Origin: Actinobacteria bacterium IMCC19121
GTDB taxonomy: Bacteria; Actinomycetota; Actinomycetes; Nanopelagicales; Nanopelagicaceae
NCBI GenBank assembly: GCA_002284895.1
Contig: CP015605.1
Span: 992,001-1,056,000, forward strand
Reading direction: 5' to 3'
DNA length: 64,000 nucleotides
Shown: piece after piece, positions 20,820 to 29,379 of the stretch
Numbering within the stretch: the first letter of the stretch is position 1
How the letters are laid out: each line of letters begins with the position of its first letter
The notes under the pieces: generated by a model
Databases searched by the model: none
What the model saw: only the letters and a program-made list of their open reading frames with translations
What the model was told of the DNA's origin: nothing
Made by a program: the position numbers and the translations under genes

Positions 20820-21092
20820 TTAATCGAGAGATAAAGGTTTCTCTTCAATAATCTGATTATTACGCGAAATAGTTTCTCTTCCGGCATTTGCGATGACCAC
20901 GGCAAAATATGGCAGACCAACGGCTCCGGCGAGTGCGATCCAACGATAGGGACTAGGCAAAACAACGGTTAAGACAAAGCAAGCAGTTCGAACCATCATG
21001 GAAATGAAATACCTTTTTTGGCGAGCGGATTGATCGCGGGTCAGGGCTAAGGGCGCATCAGTAATCGCGAAAACTTTCTTCTTCTTAGCCAT
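20820..21092 (-). CDS. DUF3099 membrane protein
   Basis: A 90-residue actinobacterial protein of unknown function. A basic N terminus, MAKKKKVFAITDAP, is followed by RQKRYFISMMVRTACF and two hydrophobic helices (about 29-46 and 49-68). The family is commonly found close to SURF1 and fabG in actinobacteria. It heads the two-gene minus-strand unit with SURF1. Confidence 0.9.
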   Translation of the reverse strand: MAKKKKVFAITDAPLALTRDQSARQKRYFISMMVRTACFVLTVVLPSPYRWIALAGAVGLPYFAVVIANAGRETISRNNQIIEEKPLSLD

Positions 21093-21164
21093 GTATGAAG
21101 AGTAGTGCTAGGCGCACGGATGCGCTTCTTTTGAATACCTAGCGGTAACCAGTAAGTTTTGGCT
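21093..21164. promoter_or_regulatory. Divergent leaderless promoters (DUF3099 and fabG)
   Basis: Both genes have a -10 hexamer exactly 6 bases before their ATG. On the minus strand TACTCT (21099-21104) precedes the DUF3099 gene; on the plus strand TAAGTT (21153-21158) precedes fabG. Neither gene has a ribosome binding site, so both transcripts probably begin at the start codon. Confidence 0.5.
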
Positions 21165-21869
21165 ATGAGTTCAGTGGCCTTGGTAACAGGTGGAAATCGT
21201 GGGATCGGTTTAGCAGTTGCGCACTCACTTGCAGCCGCAGGCCATGATGTCGTTGTTACATACCGAAGTGGAAGCGCGCCAACTGGCTTTAAGTCCGTGA
21301 TCATGGATGTGACCAGTACAGAGAGTGTCGATAAAGCTTTCGATGAGATTGAAGCCCAGTGGGGAATTCCAGAGATCATTGTTGCTAATGCAGGAATCAC
21401 CAAAGATGGTCTTGTGATGCGCATGAGTGATGAGGATTTTGAATCAGTTATTGATGCAAATTTGACTGGGGCATTTCGCGTGGCACGTAGGGCAACCAAG
21501 GGTCTTTTGAAATTGAAAAAGGGTCGTTTGATTTTTGTTGGCTCAGTCGTTGGAGCATTGGGCTCTGCAGGACAAGTGAACTACTCATCTTCCAAATCTG
21601 GCCTTGTCGGTATGGCTAGATCATTTGCTCGTGAAATTGGCAGTCGTGGCATCACAGCAAATGTTGTTGCGCCAGGCTTTGTTGAAACAGATATGACTTC
21701 GACTTTGGATGAAAAACGCAGAAATGAAATCGCTGGATCTATTCCTCTAGGCCGTTTCTGCTCTGCGCAAGAGATTGCCGATGTTGTTACTTTTATCGCT
21801 TCACCGCAAGCTAGCTATATCTCTGGAGCGTTGATTCCAGTAGATGGCGGATTAGGAATGGGTCACTGA
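21165..21869 (+). CDS. fabG: 3-oxoacyl-[ACP] reductase FabG
   Basis: A 234-residue short-chain dehydrogenase that reduces 3-oxoacyl-ACP in fatty acid elongation. It has the NADP-binding TGGNRGIGLA, the NAG motif in VANAGITKDG, and the catalytic Ser-Tyr-Lys in VGSVVG...NYSSSKSG. ATG 21165 is chosen over an in-frame TTG six bases upstream. It precedes fabI by one base, the actinobacterial fabG1-inhA arrangement. Confidence 0.93.
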   Translation: MSSVALVTGGNRGIGLAVAHSLAAAGHDVVVTYRSGSAPTGFKSVIMDVTSTESVDKAFDEIEAQWGIPEIIVANAGITKDGLVMRMSDEDFESVIDANLTGAFRVARRATKGLLKLKKGRLIFVGSVVGALGSAGQVNYSSSKSGLVGMARSFAREIGSRGITANVVAPGFVETDMTSTLDEKRRNEIAGSIPLGRFCSAQEIADVVTFIASPQASYISGALIPVDGGLGMGH

Positions 21870-21870
21870 T

Positions 21871-22641
21871 ATGGGATTACTAGATGACAAGAAGATTCTT
21901 GTTACGGGAGTACTTACAGATAGTTCCATTGCTTTTCATATTGCCCGTCTTGCACAAGAACAGGGTGCACAAGTTGTTCTCTCTTCCTACGGTCGCGTTC
22001 TCTCATTAACAACACGCATTGCAGGACGCTTGCCACAACCGGCGGCCATCATTGAACTCGATGTTACAAATGAGGCAGATCTAGCCGCTCTTGAATCACG
22101 AGTGCGTGCGCATTTTCCAGATGGTCTAGATGGTGTTGTTCACTCAATTGGATTTGCTCCAGAGGCAGCCCTTGGTGGCAATTTCCTCAATACTTCTTGG
22201 GAAGATGTTTCAACTGCCATGCATGTCTCTGCCTATTCGCTGAAATCTTTGACGATGGCTGCAAAACCGCTCTTTACTGGCGGTGGATCAGTTGTGGGCC
22301 TTGATTTTGATGCAACTGTTGCTTGGCCAAAATATGACTGGATGGGTGTTGCAAAAGCTGCGTTGGAATCAACATCTCGTTATTTGGCGCGAGATTTAGG
22401 TGCTGAAAATATTCGAGTGAATTTAGTTGCCGCAGGTCCTATTCGCACAATGGCTGCAAAATCTATTCCAGGCTTTGATGAGTTTGAAAAAGTATGGAAT
22501 GAGCGAGCTCCACTGGCATGGGATGTCACAGATCCAGTGCCTGCTGCTAAGGCCGTTGTTGCTCTGCTATCAGATTGGTTTCCTAAGACCACTGCTGAAA
22601 TCATCCATGTTGATGGTGGCGTCCATGCCATGGGTGCCTAA
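21871..22641 (+). CDS. fabI: Enoyl-[ACP] reductase, FabI/InhA type
   Basis: Reduces the enoyl-ACP double bond, the last step of each elongation round. The 256 residues resemble InhA: LVTGVLTDSSIAFHIA for NADH binding, VVHSIGFAPEAALGG, and catalytic Tyr and Lys in YDWMGVAKAALES. This is the classical target of triclosan and isoniazid-type compounds in the family. It is coupled to fabG and followed by a 220-base leader of infC. Confidence 0.95.
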   Translation: MGLLDDKKILVTGVLTDSSIAFHIARLAQEQGAQVVLSSYGRVLSLTTRIAGRLPQPAAIIELDVTNEADLAALESRVRAHFPDGLDGVVHSIGFAPEAALGGNFLNTSWEDVSTAMHVSAYSLKSLTMAAKPLFTGGGSVVGLDFDATVAWPKYDWMGVAKAALESTSRYLARDLGAENIRVNLVAAGPIRTMAAKSIPGFDEFEKVWNERAPLAWDVTDPVPAAKAVVALLSDWFPKTTAEIIHVDGGVHAMGA

Positions 22642-22660
22642 GCGCACTTTGGGCCTCAAT

Positions 22661-22689
22661 TTCACCTTTTAGCCCACAGCCGGTAATCT
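22661..22689 (+). promoter_or_regulatory. Candidate promoter of infC-rpmI-rplT
   Basis: TTCACC (22661-22666), a 17-base spacer and TAATCT (22684-22689) resemble a housekeeping promoter. Transcription would start near 22696 and leave an untranslated leader of roughly 165 bases, unusually long for this genome. Confidence 0.45.
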
Positions 22690-22861
22690 TTGCCCCAGAC
22701 CAGTGGCCTAATAATCACTGCAAGAGGAGTTACCGCTCCCACCTTCTTCGCCACTAGTGCGAGCTGGTTTGTCGGATGAGAGATTAACTTCTCTTTTTCC
22801 TTGCGGTTTTCTCATGCAGCGCTGTTAGACCAAAGCGTTAAACGAAGCCGAAGGAGCACAA
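22690..22861 (+). promoter_or_regulatory. Structured leader of the infC operon
   Basis: A non-coding leader. It contains a GGAG-N6-CTCC hairpin around 22726-22740 and AGAGA-N6-TCTCT followed by TTTT (22779-22798), which could be a weak attenuator. It ends with AAGGAG (22851-22856). In other bacteria infC operons are controlled by L20 or IF3 acting on such leaders. Here only position and short pairings are seen. Confidence 0.35.
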
Positions 22862-23452
22862 ATCACAACTGACCCGCGCATTAATGATCGAATTCGCACA
22901 CCCGAAATTCGTCTTATCGGTTACACCGGTGAGCAAGTTGGAGTTGTCGATATCGATACAGCGTTAAAGATGGCTGATGAAGTTGGTCTCGACCTAGTCG
23001 AAATCGCACCAGAAGCCAATCCACCCGTTTGCAAGATCATGGACTTCGGAAAATATAAGTACGAAGTTGCACAGAAGGCACGGGAAGCGCGACAGAACCA
23101 GACCCACATTGTGGTGAAGGAAGTGCGTTTAACACCAAAGATCGAAACTCATGATTACGTGACAAAGCGCAATCAGGTTGAGAAATTTCTCAAGGGTGGC
23201 GACAAGGTGAAGGTGACGATGAAGTTCCGCGGCCGCGAACAAACGCGACCTGAGATGGGCTACAAGCTATTGCAACGTCTTGCAGAAGATGTCGCAGAGT
23301 TTGCCTTTGTTGAGTTCGCCCCTAAACAAGAGGGACGAAATATGACAATGGTGTTAGGCCCAACAAAGAAGAAGACAGAAGCAGTAGCTGAAGCAAAAGC
23401 AGCGCGTAAGGCAAAGGCCGATGCCGCAGCAGAGACAACGGATGGAGCGTAA
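22862..23452 (+). CDS. infC: Translation initiation factor IF-3, ATC start codon
   Basis: Binds the 30S subunit and enforces start-codon fidelity. Reading from ATC 22862 gives 196 residues starting (M)[19 protein letters not shown], the standard actinobacterial IF-3 N terminus. The in-frame stop at 22826 leaves no ATG, GTG or TTG before 22862, and the next ATG (22970) would delete 36 conserved residues. AAGGAG (22851-22856) lies 5 bases before ATC. The C-terminal domain with [13 protein letters not shown] is intact. Non-standard AUU/AUC starts are a known autoregulatory device of infC. Confidence 0.92.
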   Translation: MTTDPRINDRIRTPEIRLIGYTGEQVGVVDIDTALKMADEVGLDLVEIAPEANPPVCKIMDFGKYKYEVAQKAREARQNQTHIVVKEVRLTPKIETHDYVTKRNQVEKFLKGGDKVKVTMKFRGREQTRPEMGYKLLQRLAEDVAEFAFVEFAPKQEGRNMTMVLGPTKKKTEAVAEAKAARKAKADAAAETTDGA

Positions 23453-23455
23453 GAA

Positions 23456-23653
23456 ATGCCAAAGATGAAAACACATAGTGGTGCGAAGAAGACTTTCCGC
23501 ATCACAGGTACTGGAAAGGTTATGCACGAGCGTGCTGGAAAGCGCCACTTACTCGAGCACAAATCTTCACGAGTCACCCGCCGTCTCTCAACTGAGAAGT
23601 CAGCAAAGCCAACCGTAACGATGACTGCCAAGCGCATGCTTGGCTTGAAGTAA
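23456..23653 (+). CDS. rpmI: Ribosomal protein bL35
   Basis: A 65-residue basic protein of the 50S subunit. It begins [20 protein letters not shown], the bL35 signature. It lies 3 bases after infC and 15 bases before rplT, the universal infC-rpmI-rplT order. Confidence 0.97.
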   Translation: MPKMKTHSGAKKTFRITGTGKVMHERAGKRHLLEHKSSRVTRRLSTEKSAKPTVTMTAKRMLGLK

Positions 23654-23668
23654 GGAAGTGTGAATTAA

Positions 23669-24028
23669 ATGAGAGTAAAACGCGGAGTTCACGCTGCTAA
23701 GAAGCGTCGCACAACTTTAGAACGTGCCAGTGGTTATCGCGGACAACGTTCCCGTCTTTTCACAAAGGCGAAGGAACAAGTTACGCACTCAATGGTTTAT
23801 GCATTCAACGACCGTAAAGACAAGAAGGGTGATTTCCGTCGCCTATGGATTCAGCGCATTAACGCTGGATGCCGCGAGCATGGTCTTACATACAACCGCT
23901 TCATCCAAGGCCTTAAGGCTGCTGGAGTGGAAGTAGATCGTCGTGTTCTTTCAGATCTAGCAACAAATGATCCAGCTACTTTCAAGACACTTGTTGATGT
24001 TGCTCGCAAGAGCCTTGTATCTGCTTAA
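23669..24028 (+). CDS. rplT: Ribosomal protein bL20
   Basis: A 119-residue 50S protein needed for early assembly. It contains [21 protein letters not shown], the long basic N-terminal extension, and [20 protein letters not shown] in the globular part. A GGAAGTG sequence precedes the ATG. In several bacteria L20 represses its own operon, which may explain the structured leader here. Confidence 0.97.
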   Translation: MRVKRGVHAAKKRRTTLERASGYRGQRSRLFTKAKEQVTHSMVYAFNDRKDKKGDFRRLWIQRINAGCREHGLTYNRFIQGLKAAGVEVDRRVLSDLATNDPATFKTLVDVARKSLVSA

Positions 24029-24037
24029 TAGATCCCA

Positions 24038-24820
24038 ATGATTGAGAGCCTTAACTCGCCACATATCGCGCGAGTTAAGGCTCTAATTGGTTCTAGGGGC
24101 ACAAAAGAACGTAAATCTTCAGGCCATTTTGTTGCAGAGGGATTGCAATGTGCTCGTGAAGCAATGGTGGCAATAACCGGTCCACGTATTGAAACTTTAT
24201 ATGTAACACCAAGTGGGCGAATCAAAGTAGAACAGATTTCTGATTTATCAGCGTTTAATGTCATTGAAGTAAGTGATGACGTCATGAAGGCGATGTCAGA
24301 AACCATTACGCCTCAAGGAATTCTGGCCGTGTGTTCTATTCCAAATAATTCTCTAGACTCAATAACTCTCAATGGCAAACGTAAATTTGTTTATCTCTCA
24401 GAGATTCAGGATCCAGGTAATGCTGGAACCATCATTCGCTCGGCTGATGCTTTTGGAATAGATGCTGTTATTACATCTCCAGGAAGTGTGGATCTTTACT
24501 CACCGAAAGTTGTCCGTAGTACTGCAGGTTCGCTCTGGCACACACCTGTATTTGAAAACATAGAGCTATCTACAGTTCTCGCTTTGGGTGTTCAAGCCTT
24601 CACTCTGGCTGCAGAAGGTCAAGAATCACTCAAGGACCTGAAGATCACTAAGGATTGTGTAGCAATATTTGGTAATGAGGCCAGGGGATTAGCAACTGCC
24701 CAAGGCATATCTTCTATTGAGCAAGTCAAAATATCGATGCCCGGTAATGCCGAAAGCCTGAATCTTTCAGCGGCGGCAACCATTGTTATGTATCACCTAG
24801 CAAATATCCCATCTTCCTAA
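24038..24820 (+). CDS. TrmH/SpoU-family RNA 2'-O-methyltransferase
   Basis: A 260-residue SPOUT-class enzyme. The N-terminal substrate-binding domain includes GHFVAEGLQCAREA. The C-terminal knotted domain has the three family motifs: QDPGNAGTIIRSADAFG, FGNEARGL and ISMPGNAESLNLSAAATI. The gene sits between rplT and pheS in most actinobacteria. A 23S rRNA target is likely, but the modified base cannot be read from the sequence. Confidence 0.92.
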   Translation: MIESLNSPHIARVKALIGSRGTKERKSSGHFVAEGLQCAREAMVAITGPRIETLYVTPSGRIKVEQISDLSAFNVIEVSDDVMKAMSETITPQGILAVCSIPNNSLDSITLNGKRKFVYLSEIQDPGNAGTIIRSADAFGIDAVITSPGSVDLYSPKVVRSTAGSLWHTPVFENIELSTVLALGVQAFTLAAEGQESLKDLKITKDCVAIFGNEARGLATAQGISSIEQVKISMPGNAESLNLSAAATIVMYHLANIPSS

Positions 24821-24832
24821 ACTCTCACAGGA

Positions 24833-24845
24833 TAGAGTTCGCTCT
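24833..24845 (+). promoter_or_regulatory. Leaderless promoter -10 for pheST
   Basis: TAGAGT (24833-24838) is followed by 7 bases and ATG 24846, and there is no ribosome binding site in between. Transcription would start at or next to the start codon. Confidence 0.45.
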
Positions 24846-25853
24846 ATGCGCCAAGAAGATGTCTCACAATGGGTTAAAGATGCCCAAGCAGCCTTTGGCG
24901 CCGCTACAGATTTAGATTCGCTTAAAGCTGCTCGCTTAGCCCACGCTGGAGACAAGGCACCTATCTCTCTTGCTTCACGAGGACTTGGATCCTTGTCGCC
25001 AGATGAAAAAGCTAGCTTTGGCAAAATTATTGGGGATGCGAAGGCCGCAATTGCACAAGCACTTGCTACGGCAACAGAAAAACTTGAAGCGGAGCGCGAT
25101 AAGAAAGTTTTGCTGGAAGAAGTTGTCGATATTACTTTGCCCGTTAATCGCAGACACCGTGGTGGTTTACATCCGATTTCGATTATTAAAAATGAAGTCT
25201 CAGATTTCTTTATTGAGCAGGGTTATGCAGTTGCCGAAGGACCAGAGCTTGAATCAGGGTGGTTGAACTTTGATGCGCTCAACATTCCTGCAGATCATCC
25301 AGCTCGCACAATGCAGGATACATTCTTTGTTGAGCCAGTTGAATCTGGAATGGTCCTGCGAACTCACACATCACCTGTTCAAATTCGCACGATGCTGACT
25401 CAGACTCCACCTATTTATGTCATTTGTCCTGGGCGAACATTTAGAGCAGATGAGTTGGATGCAACGCATAGTCCAGTTTTTCATCAGGTTGAAGGCTTAG
25501 TTGTTGATGAGGGCATCACGATGGCCCACCTCAAAGGAACGCTGGATAACTTTGCCCGTCATATGTTTGGTCCTGATGTGACAACTCGGCTTCGCCCATC
25601 ATTTTTCCCATTCACTGAACCAAGTGCTGAGGTCGACATATTCTTTAACAATCGCTGGATTGAATGGGGCGGTTGTGGAATGGTCAATCCAAAGGTTCTG
25701 CAAAGTTGCGGGATAGATACCGATGTCTACAGTGGCTTTGCTTTTGGTATGGGATTAGAGCGAACCTTGATGGTGAGACATGGCATTACAGATATGCATG
25801 ACATTGTTGAAGGAGATCTGCGCTTTACGCGCCAGTTCGGAGTGGGACTCTAG
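24846..25853 (+). CDS. pheS: Phenylalanyl-tRNA synthetase alpha subunit
   Basis: The catalytic subunit of the heterotetrameric class II synthetase. It has 335 residues. Class II motif 2 appears as CPGRTFRADELDATHSPVFHQ, and motif 3 as FGMGLERTLMVRHG. The substrate region FPFTEPSAEVDI is also present. The stop TAG and the GTG of pheT share a base, so both subunits are translated in a coupled way. Confidence 0.97.
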   Translation: MRQEDVSQWVKDAQAAFGAATDLDSLKAARLAHAGDKAPISLASRGLGSLSPDEKASFGKIIGDAKAAIAQALATATEKLEAERDKKVLLEEVVDITLPVNRRHRGGLHPISIIKNEVSDFFIEQGYAVAEGPELESGWLNFDALNIPADHPARTMQDTFFVEPVESGMVLRTHTSPVQIRTMLTQTPPIYVICPGRTFRADELDATHSPVFHQVEGLVVDEGITMAHLKGTLDNFARHMFGPDVTTRLRPSFFPFTEPSAEVDIFFNNRWIEWGGCGMVNPKVLQSCGIDTDVYSGFAFGMGLERTLMVRHGITDMHDIVEGDLRFTRQFGVGL

Positions 25854-28309
25854 TGCGCGCACCTCTATCGTGGATTAAAGAGTTTGTAGACATCCCTGCA
25901 AAAGTAAGTGCAGATGAGATCTCTGATGGCCTTATTCGAGTTGGCTTTGAAGTTGAAGAAATCATCTACCAAGGCGCTGATTTAACTGGCCCACTTAAGT
26001 TTGCAAAGGTTCTCTCAATTGAAGAGTTAACTGAACATAAGAAACCGATTCGCTATGTGGGTCTTGATTGTGGCGAAAAAGAAACGCGCTACGTCATTTG
26101 CGGAGCTACTAATTTTGCAGTGGGGGACATGATTGTTGCAGCTCTTCCAGGAGCTGTGTTGCCTGGCAATTTTGCAATTAGTGCCCGTGAGACTTATGGC
26201 AAAACTTCTAATGGAATGATCTGCTCTGCTCGCGAACTAGGCATTAGTGATGAGCATGCTGGCATCATGGTTTTCTCAGAAGACGATGCAAAGATTGGTG
26301 CCGATGCAATCAAAGGCTTGCAGATTAACGATGTGATCTTTGATGTGGCAGTTAATCCAGATCGCGGCTATGCATTGAGCATTCGAGGAATAGCACGTGA
26401 GGTTGCTGGCTCACTTGGACTTACGTTTACAGATCCAGTCGATGCGCTGCGTTCACTAAAGTTCTCAGAAACCGGCAAAGGTGTGAGTGCAAAGATTGAG
26501 GATAAATCTTCAGCCTCTGTTTTCTATCTCCGAACAATGTCTAATTTTGATCCAAAGGCCACAACGCCCCTATGGATGCGCAGACGAATTGAAAAGATGG
26601 GAATGCGCTCTATTTCACTTGTTGTAGATGTTACTAACTACGTCATGTTAGAACTTGGCCAACCATTGCACGCTTTCGATAAATCAAAAATCAAAGGTGG
26701 GCTCACAGTTAAACGCGCTGGCAAGGCACAAAAATTTGTTACCTTGGATGGGCAAGAGCGCACATTAGATCCAGATGATTTGATGGTGTGTGATGATGAT
26801 CAACCGTTGGCATTAGCTGGAACTATGGGTGGGCTTTCATCGGAGATCACTCAAACTACGACTGAGATTGCTTTGGAAGCTGTTCGATTTGATCCCGTGT
26901 GTATTGCTAAGAATTCACGCAGACACAAACTCTCATCAGAGGCATCAAGGCGTTTAGAACGAAGCGTTGATCCTTCATTGGCCGAGTTCGCATCTGCCAG
27001 ATTCGTTCAACTACTCACCGAACACAGCTCAGCGGTTCATGTGGCAACTGTTGTGGCAGGCGAGCCGATTTACCCGGCAGTTGTGAAGATTGACCCCACA
27101 TACATATCTAGGATTCTGGGCTTTGAGGTTTCAAATGCTGATGTAGCCCGCATCCTTCGCCTTATTGGCTGCGATGTGGATGAGAAGAGTTGGACCGTTG
27201 ATCCACCATCATGGCGCGCAGATTTAGTTGGTGTTGCAGATTTTGCTGAAGAAGTAGCGCGCATGATCGGTTACGACAAAATTCCTTCTATCTTGCCACC
27301 ACGACCTCTACACGCATCACTAACCCCAACTCAAAAGCGTCGCAGAGCCGTTGCGACAATGCTTGCAAGTCGTGGTTTAGCCGAAGTTCAAACTTTCCCA
27401 TTCACAAACCAAGAAACTATTGATGCGATGGGCTTTGTTGGCGAACGTGCTTCAACCTATGCAATTGCTAACCCAATGTCGGAAGAGTTTCCATTGATGC
27501 GAGTGCATCTAGTTCCGGGGTTGATTGAGGTTGCACAGCGCAATATCAGCCGCGGGGCGAAAGATTTTGCAATCTTTGAAATGGGATCCATTTTCCGAAG
27601 TGCTCAGAAATTAGTACCTGCAATTTCACCTGACTTGTCCAAGCGACCAAGTGAAAAAGTAATTGAAGAGATTTTTGCTTCCGTTCCTCCACAGGCTTAT
27701 CACGTGGCTGGTTTGCTCGTAGGAAAAGTTGAGAATGAGAATTGGCAAGGAAAAGCTCGCGCATATACCTGGCACGATGCAATTGAATATGCCCAAGATA
27801 TTTTGGCGCTGTGTAATCTGGAGTGGAGTATCAAGCACTCTGATTTTGCACCGTGGCATCCTGGTCGATGCGCAGAATTAATCGTTGATGGAAAAGCTGT
27901 GGCACATGCCGGAGAGCTTCACCCACGAATTATTGCTAAATATGGATTACCTGAGCGAAGTGTGGCATTTGCTGTTGGATTAAGCGCGCTTCCAGATTCT
28001 TCCCTCGTACGCCCAACACGTGTTGGAACTATGCCTGCAGCGTTGCAAGATGTGGCCTTAATTGTTGATGTGAAGGTGACGGCAGCTGAAGTTCAAGCGG
28101 CGTTAACCGAGGGTGCTGGAGATTTACTTGAATCTATTTCTCTCTTTGATCGCTACGACAAGATTGGCGATGGCAAGATCTCTCTAGCTTTCACTCTGGT
28201 CTTTAGAGCACCTGATCGCACGTTAACTGGCGATGAGGTTTCAGCCATGCGTGAGGCAGCTACTGCGGTGGCGGCCAAGAAGTGTGGGGCAGTAGTCCGC
28301 ACCGCATAA
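25853..28309 (+). CDS. pheT: Phenylalanyl-tRNA synthetase beta subunit
   Basis: The 818-residue partner of PheS. It contains the N-terminal tRNA-binding OB domain (CGATNFAVGDMIVAALPGA), the B3/B4 editing region, the B5 domain, and the C-terminal anticodon-binding domain (LFDRYDKIGDGKISLAFTL). Length is normal. GTG 25853 overlaps pheS by one base. The stop codon lies inside the first of two ARG-box-like sites for the arg operon. Confidence 0.96.
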   Translation: MRAPLSWIKEFVDIPAKVSADEISDGLIRVGFEVEEIIYQGADLTGPLKFAKVLSIEELTEHKKPIRYVGLDCGEKETRYVICGATNFAVGDMIVAALPGAVLPGNFAISARETYGKTSNGMICSARELGISDEHAGIMVFSEDDAKIGADAIKGLQINDVIFDVAVNPDRGYALSIRGIAREVAGSLGLTFTDPVDALRSLKFSETGKGVSAKIEDKSSASVFYLRTMSNFDPKATTPLWMRRRIEKMGMRSISLVVDVTNYVMLELGQPLHAFDKSKIKGGLTVKRAGKAQKFVTLDGQERTLDPDDLMVCDDDQPLALAGTMGGLSSEITQTTTEIALEAVRFDPVCIAKNSRRHKLSSEASRRLERSVDPSLAEFASARFVQLLTEHSSAVHVATVVAGEPIYPAVVKIDPTYISRILGFEVSNADVARILRLIGCDVDEKSWTVDPPSWRADLVGVADFAEEVARMIGYDKIPSILPPRPLHASLTPTQKRRRAVATMLASRGLAEVQTFPFTNQETIDAMGFVGERASTYAIANPMSEEFPLMRVHLVPGLIEVAQRNISRGAKDFAIFEMGSIFRSAQKLVPAISPDLSKRPSEKVIEEIFASVPPQAYHVAGLLVGKVENENWQGKARAYTWHDAIEYAQDILALCNLEWSIKHSDFAPWHPGRCAELIVDGKAVAHAGELHPRIIAKYGLPERSVAFAVGLSALPDSSLVRPTRVGTMPAALQDVALIVDVKVTAAEVQAALTEGAGDLLESISLFDRYDKIGDGKISLAFTLVFRAPDRTLTGDEVSAMREAATAVAAKKCGAVVRTA

Positions 28310-28338
28310 ATATGCAGGTGTTTGCATAAATATCAACT
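28301..28338 (+). promoter_or_regulatory. Paired ARG boxes (candidate ArgR operator)
   Basis: Two 18-base boxes (28301-28318 and 28321-28338) share GCATAAATAT and are separated by 2 bases, so their centres are 20 bases apart. Each resembles the known TGAAT-N4-ATTCA consensus: CGCAT-AAAT-ATGCA and TGCAT-AAAT-ATCAA. The second covers the -35 element of argC. The 2-3 base spacing of paired boxes is the classical arrangement for hexameric ArgR, and argR is in the downstream operon. Confidence 0.7.
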
Positions 28339-28356
28339 AGAAGATATCCTAGGGCC
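28322..28356 (+). promoter_or_regulatory. argC promoter, leaderless
   Basis: TTGCAT (28322-28327), a 17-base spacer and TATCCT (28345-28350) form a good housekeeping promoter. Only 6 bases separate the -10 from ATG 28357, so the transcript is probably leaderless. The -35 lies within the second ARG box. Confidence 0.65.
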
Positions 28357-29379
28357 ATGAAAACAGCGGTCATCGGTGCAAGTGGCTATGCCGGGGGAGA
28401 ACTCCTTCGTTTGCTAGCAGTACATCCCCATTTTCAAGTTACGGCCATTAGCGCCCATTCAAATGCTGGCGAGCTAGTCACATCCGTCCATCCGCACCTA
28501 ACAACTCACAGCGGTGAAAAGTTTTTGGCTGTTTCAGAGATTGATTTTTCAGATATCGAACTAGTTTTCATCGCCCTGCCACATGGTGAGTCAGCCTCAC
28601 TTATTGCAAAGTTTCCAGCTGCTACAAAAATTGTTGATCTTGGTGCAGATTACAGATTAGAAGATGCTTCTGCGTGGGAGAAATACTATGGGGGAGTCCA
28701 TGCCGGAGCTTGGGTATATGGGTTACCTGAACTTAGCGCGGGACAACGTCAAGCCATCGCTAAGGAAAGCAAAGTCGCCAATCCTGGTTGCTATGCAACC
28801 GCCATTACTTTAGGAATTGCACCTGCAGTTAATCATGTTGATGTTAGCGATGTTGTTGTTGTCGCAGCATCAGGAACAACTGGGGCAGGTAGAAGCGCCA
28901 AGATTAATCTGATTGCAAGTGAAGTGATGGGCTCTTTGACCTCATATAAGTTCGGCGGAGTTCATCAACACACACCAGAGATTGAGCAGGCTGTGTCAGC
29001 TATTGCAAAAAAGCCGGTGAAGATCTCTTTCACACCAATTCTTGCACCAATGCCCCGTGGCATTCTGGCAACAATTACTGCCAAGTTGAACAAGCCAATG
29101 AATTCAAAAGAAGCACACGAACTTTTTGCAAAGCATTACGCAGGAGAATACTTCGTGGATGTGTTGCCTATTGGTCAGATGCCTAAGACAGGTTCTGTTA
29201 CTGGATCCAATAAGGTTCAAATCCAGGTTGCTGTTGATGAACACACTGACCGTTTAGTCATCAGTGTTGCCTTGGATAATTTAGGAAAAGGCGCAGCAAG
29301 TCAGGCAATACAAAATGCAAACATCATTACCGGTTTTCATGAAGGTTCTGGTCTATCAACTGATGGCTTAGGCGCATGA
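28357..29379 (+). CDS. argC: N-acetyl-gamma-glutamyl-phosphate reductase
   Basis: The third step of arginine biosynthesis. It has 340 residues. The NADP-binding start is VIGASGYAGGELLRLL, and the catalytic cysteine is in VANPGCYATAI. The histidine region FGGVHQHTPEI is present. It is the first gene of argCJBDRH and overlaps argJ by 4 bases. Confidence 0.97.
   Translation: MKTAVIGASGYAGGELLRLLAVHPHFQVTAISAHSNAGELVTSVHPHLTTHSGEKFLAVSEIDFSDIELVFIALPHGESASLIAKFPAATKIVDLGADYRLEDASAWEKYYGGVHAGAWVYGLPELSAGQRQAIAKESKVANPGCYATAITLGIAPAVNHVDVSDVVVVAASGTTGAGRSAKINLIASEVMGSLTSYKFGGVHQHTPEIEQAVSAIAKKPVKISFTPILAPMPRGILATITAKLNKPMNSKEAHELFAKHYAGEYFVDVLPIGQMPKTGSVTGSNKVQIQVAVDEHTDRLVISVALDNLGKGAASQAIQNANIITGFHEGSGLSTDGLGA

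Noticed and set aside
22970-23452. infC beginning at ATG 22970
   Set aside because: This start would remove about 36 residues that match the IF-3 N-terminal domain; AAGGAG precedes ATC 22862 instead.
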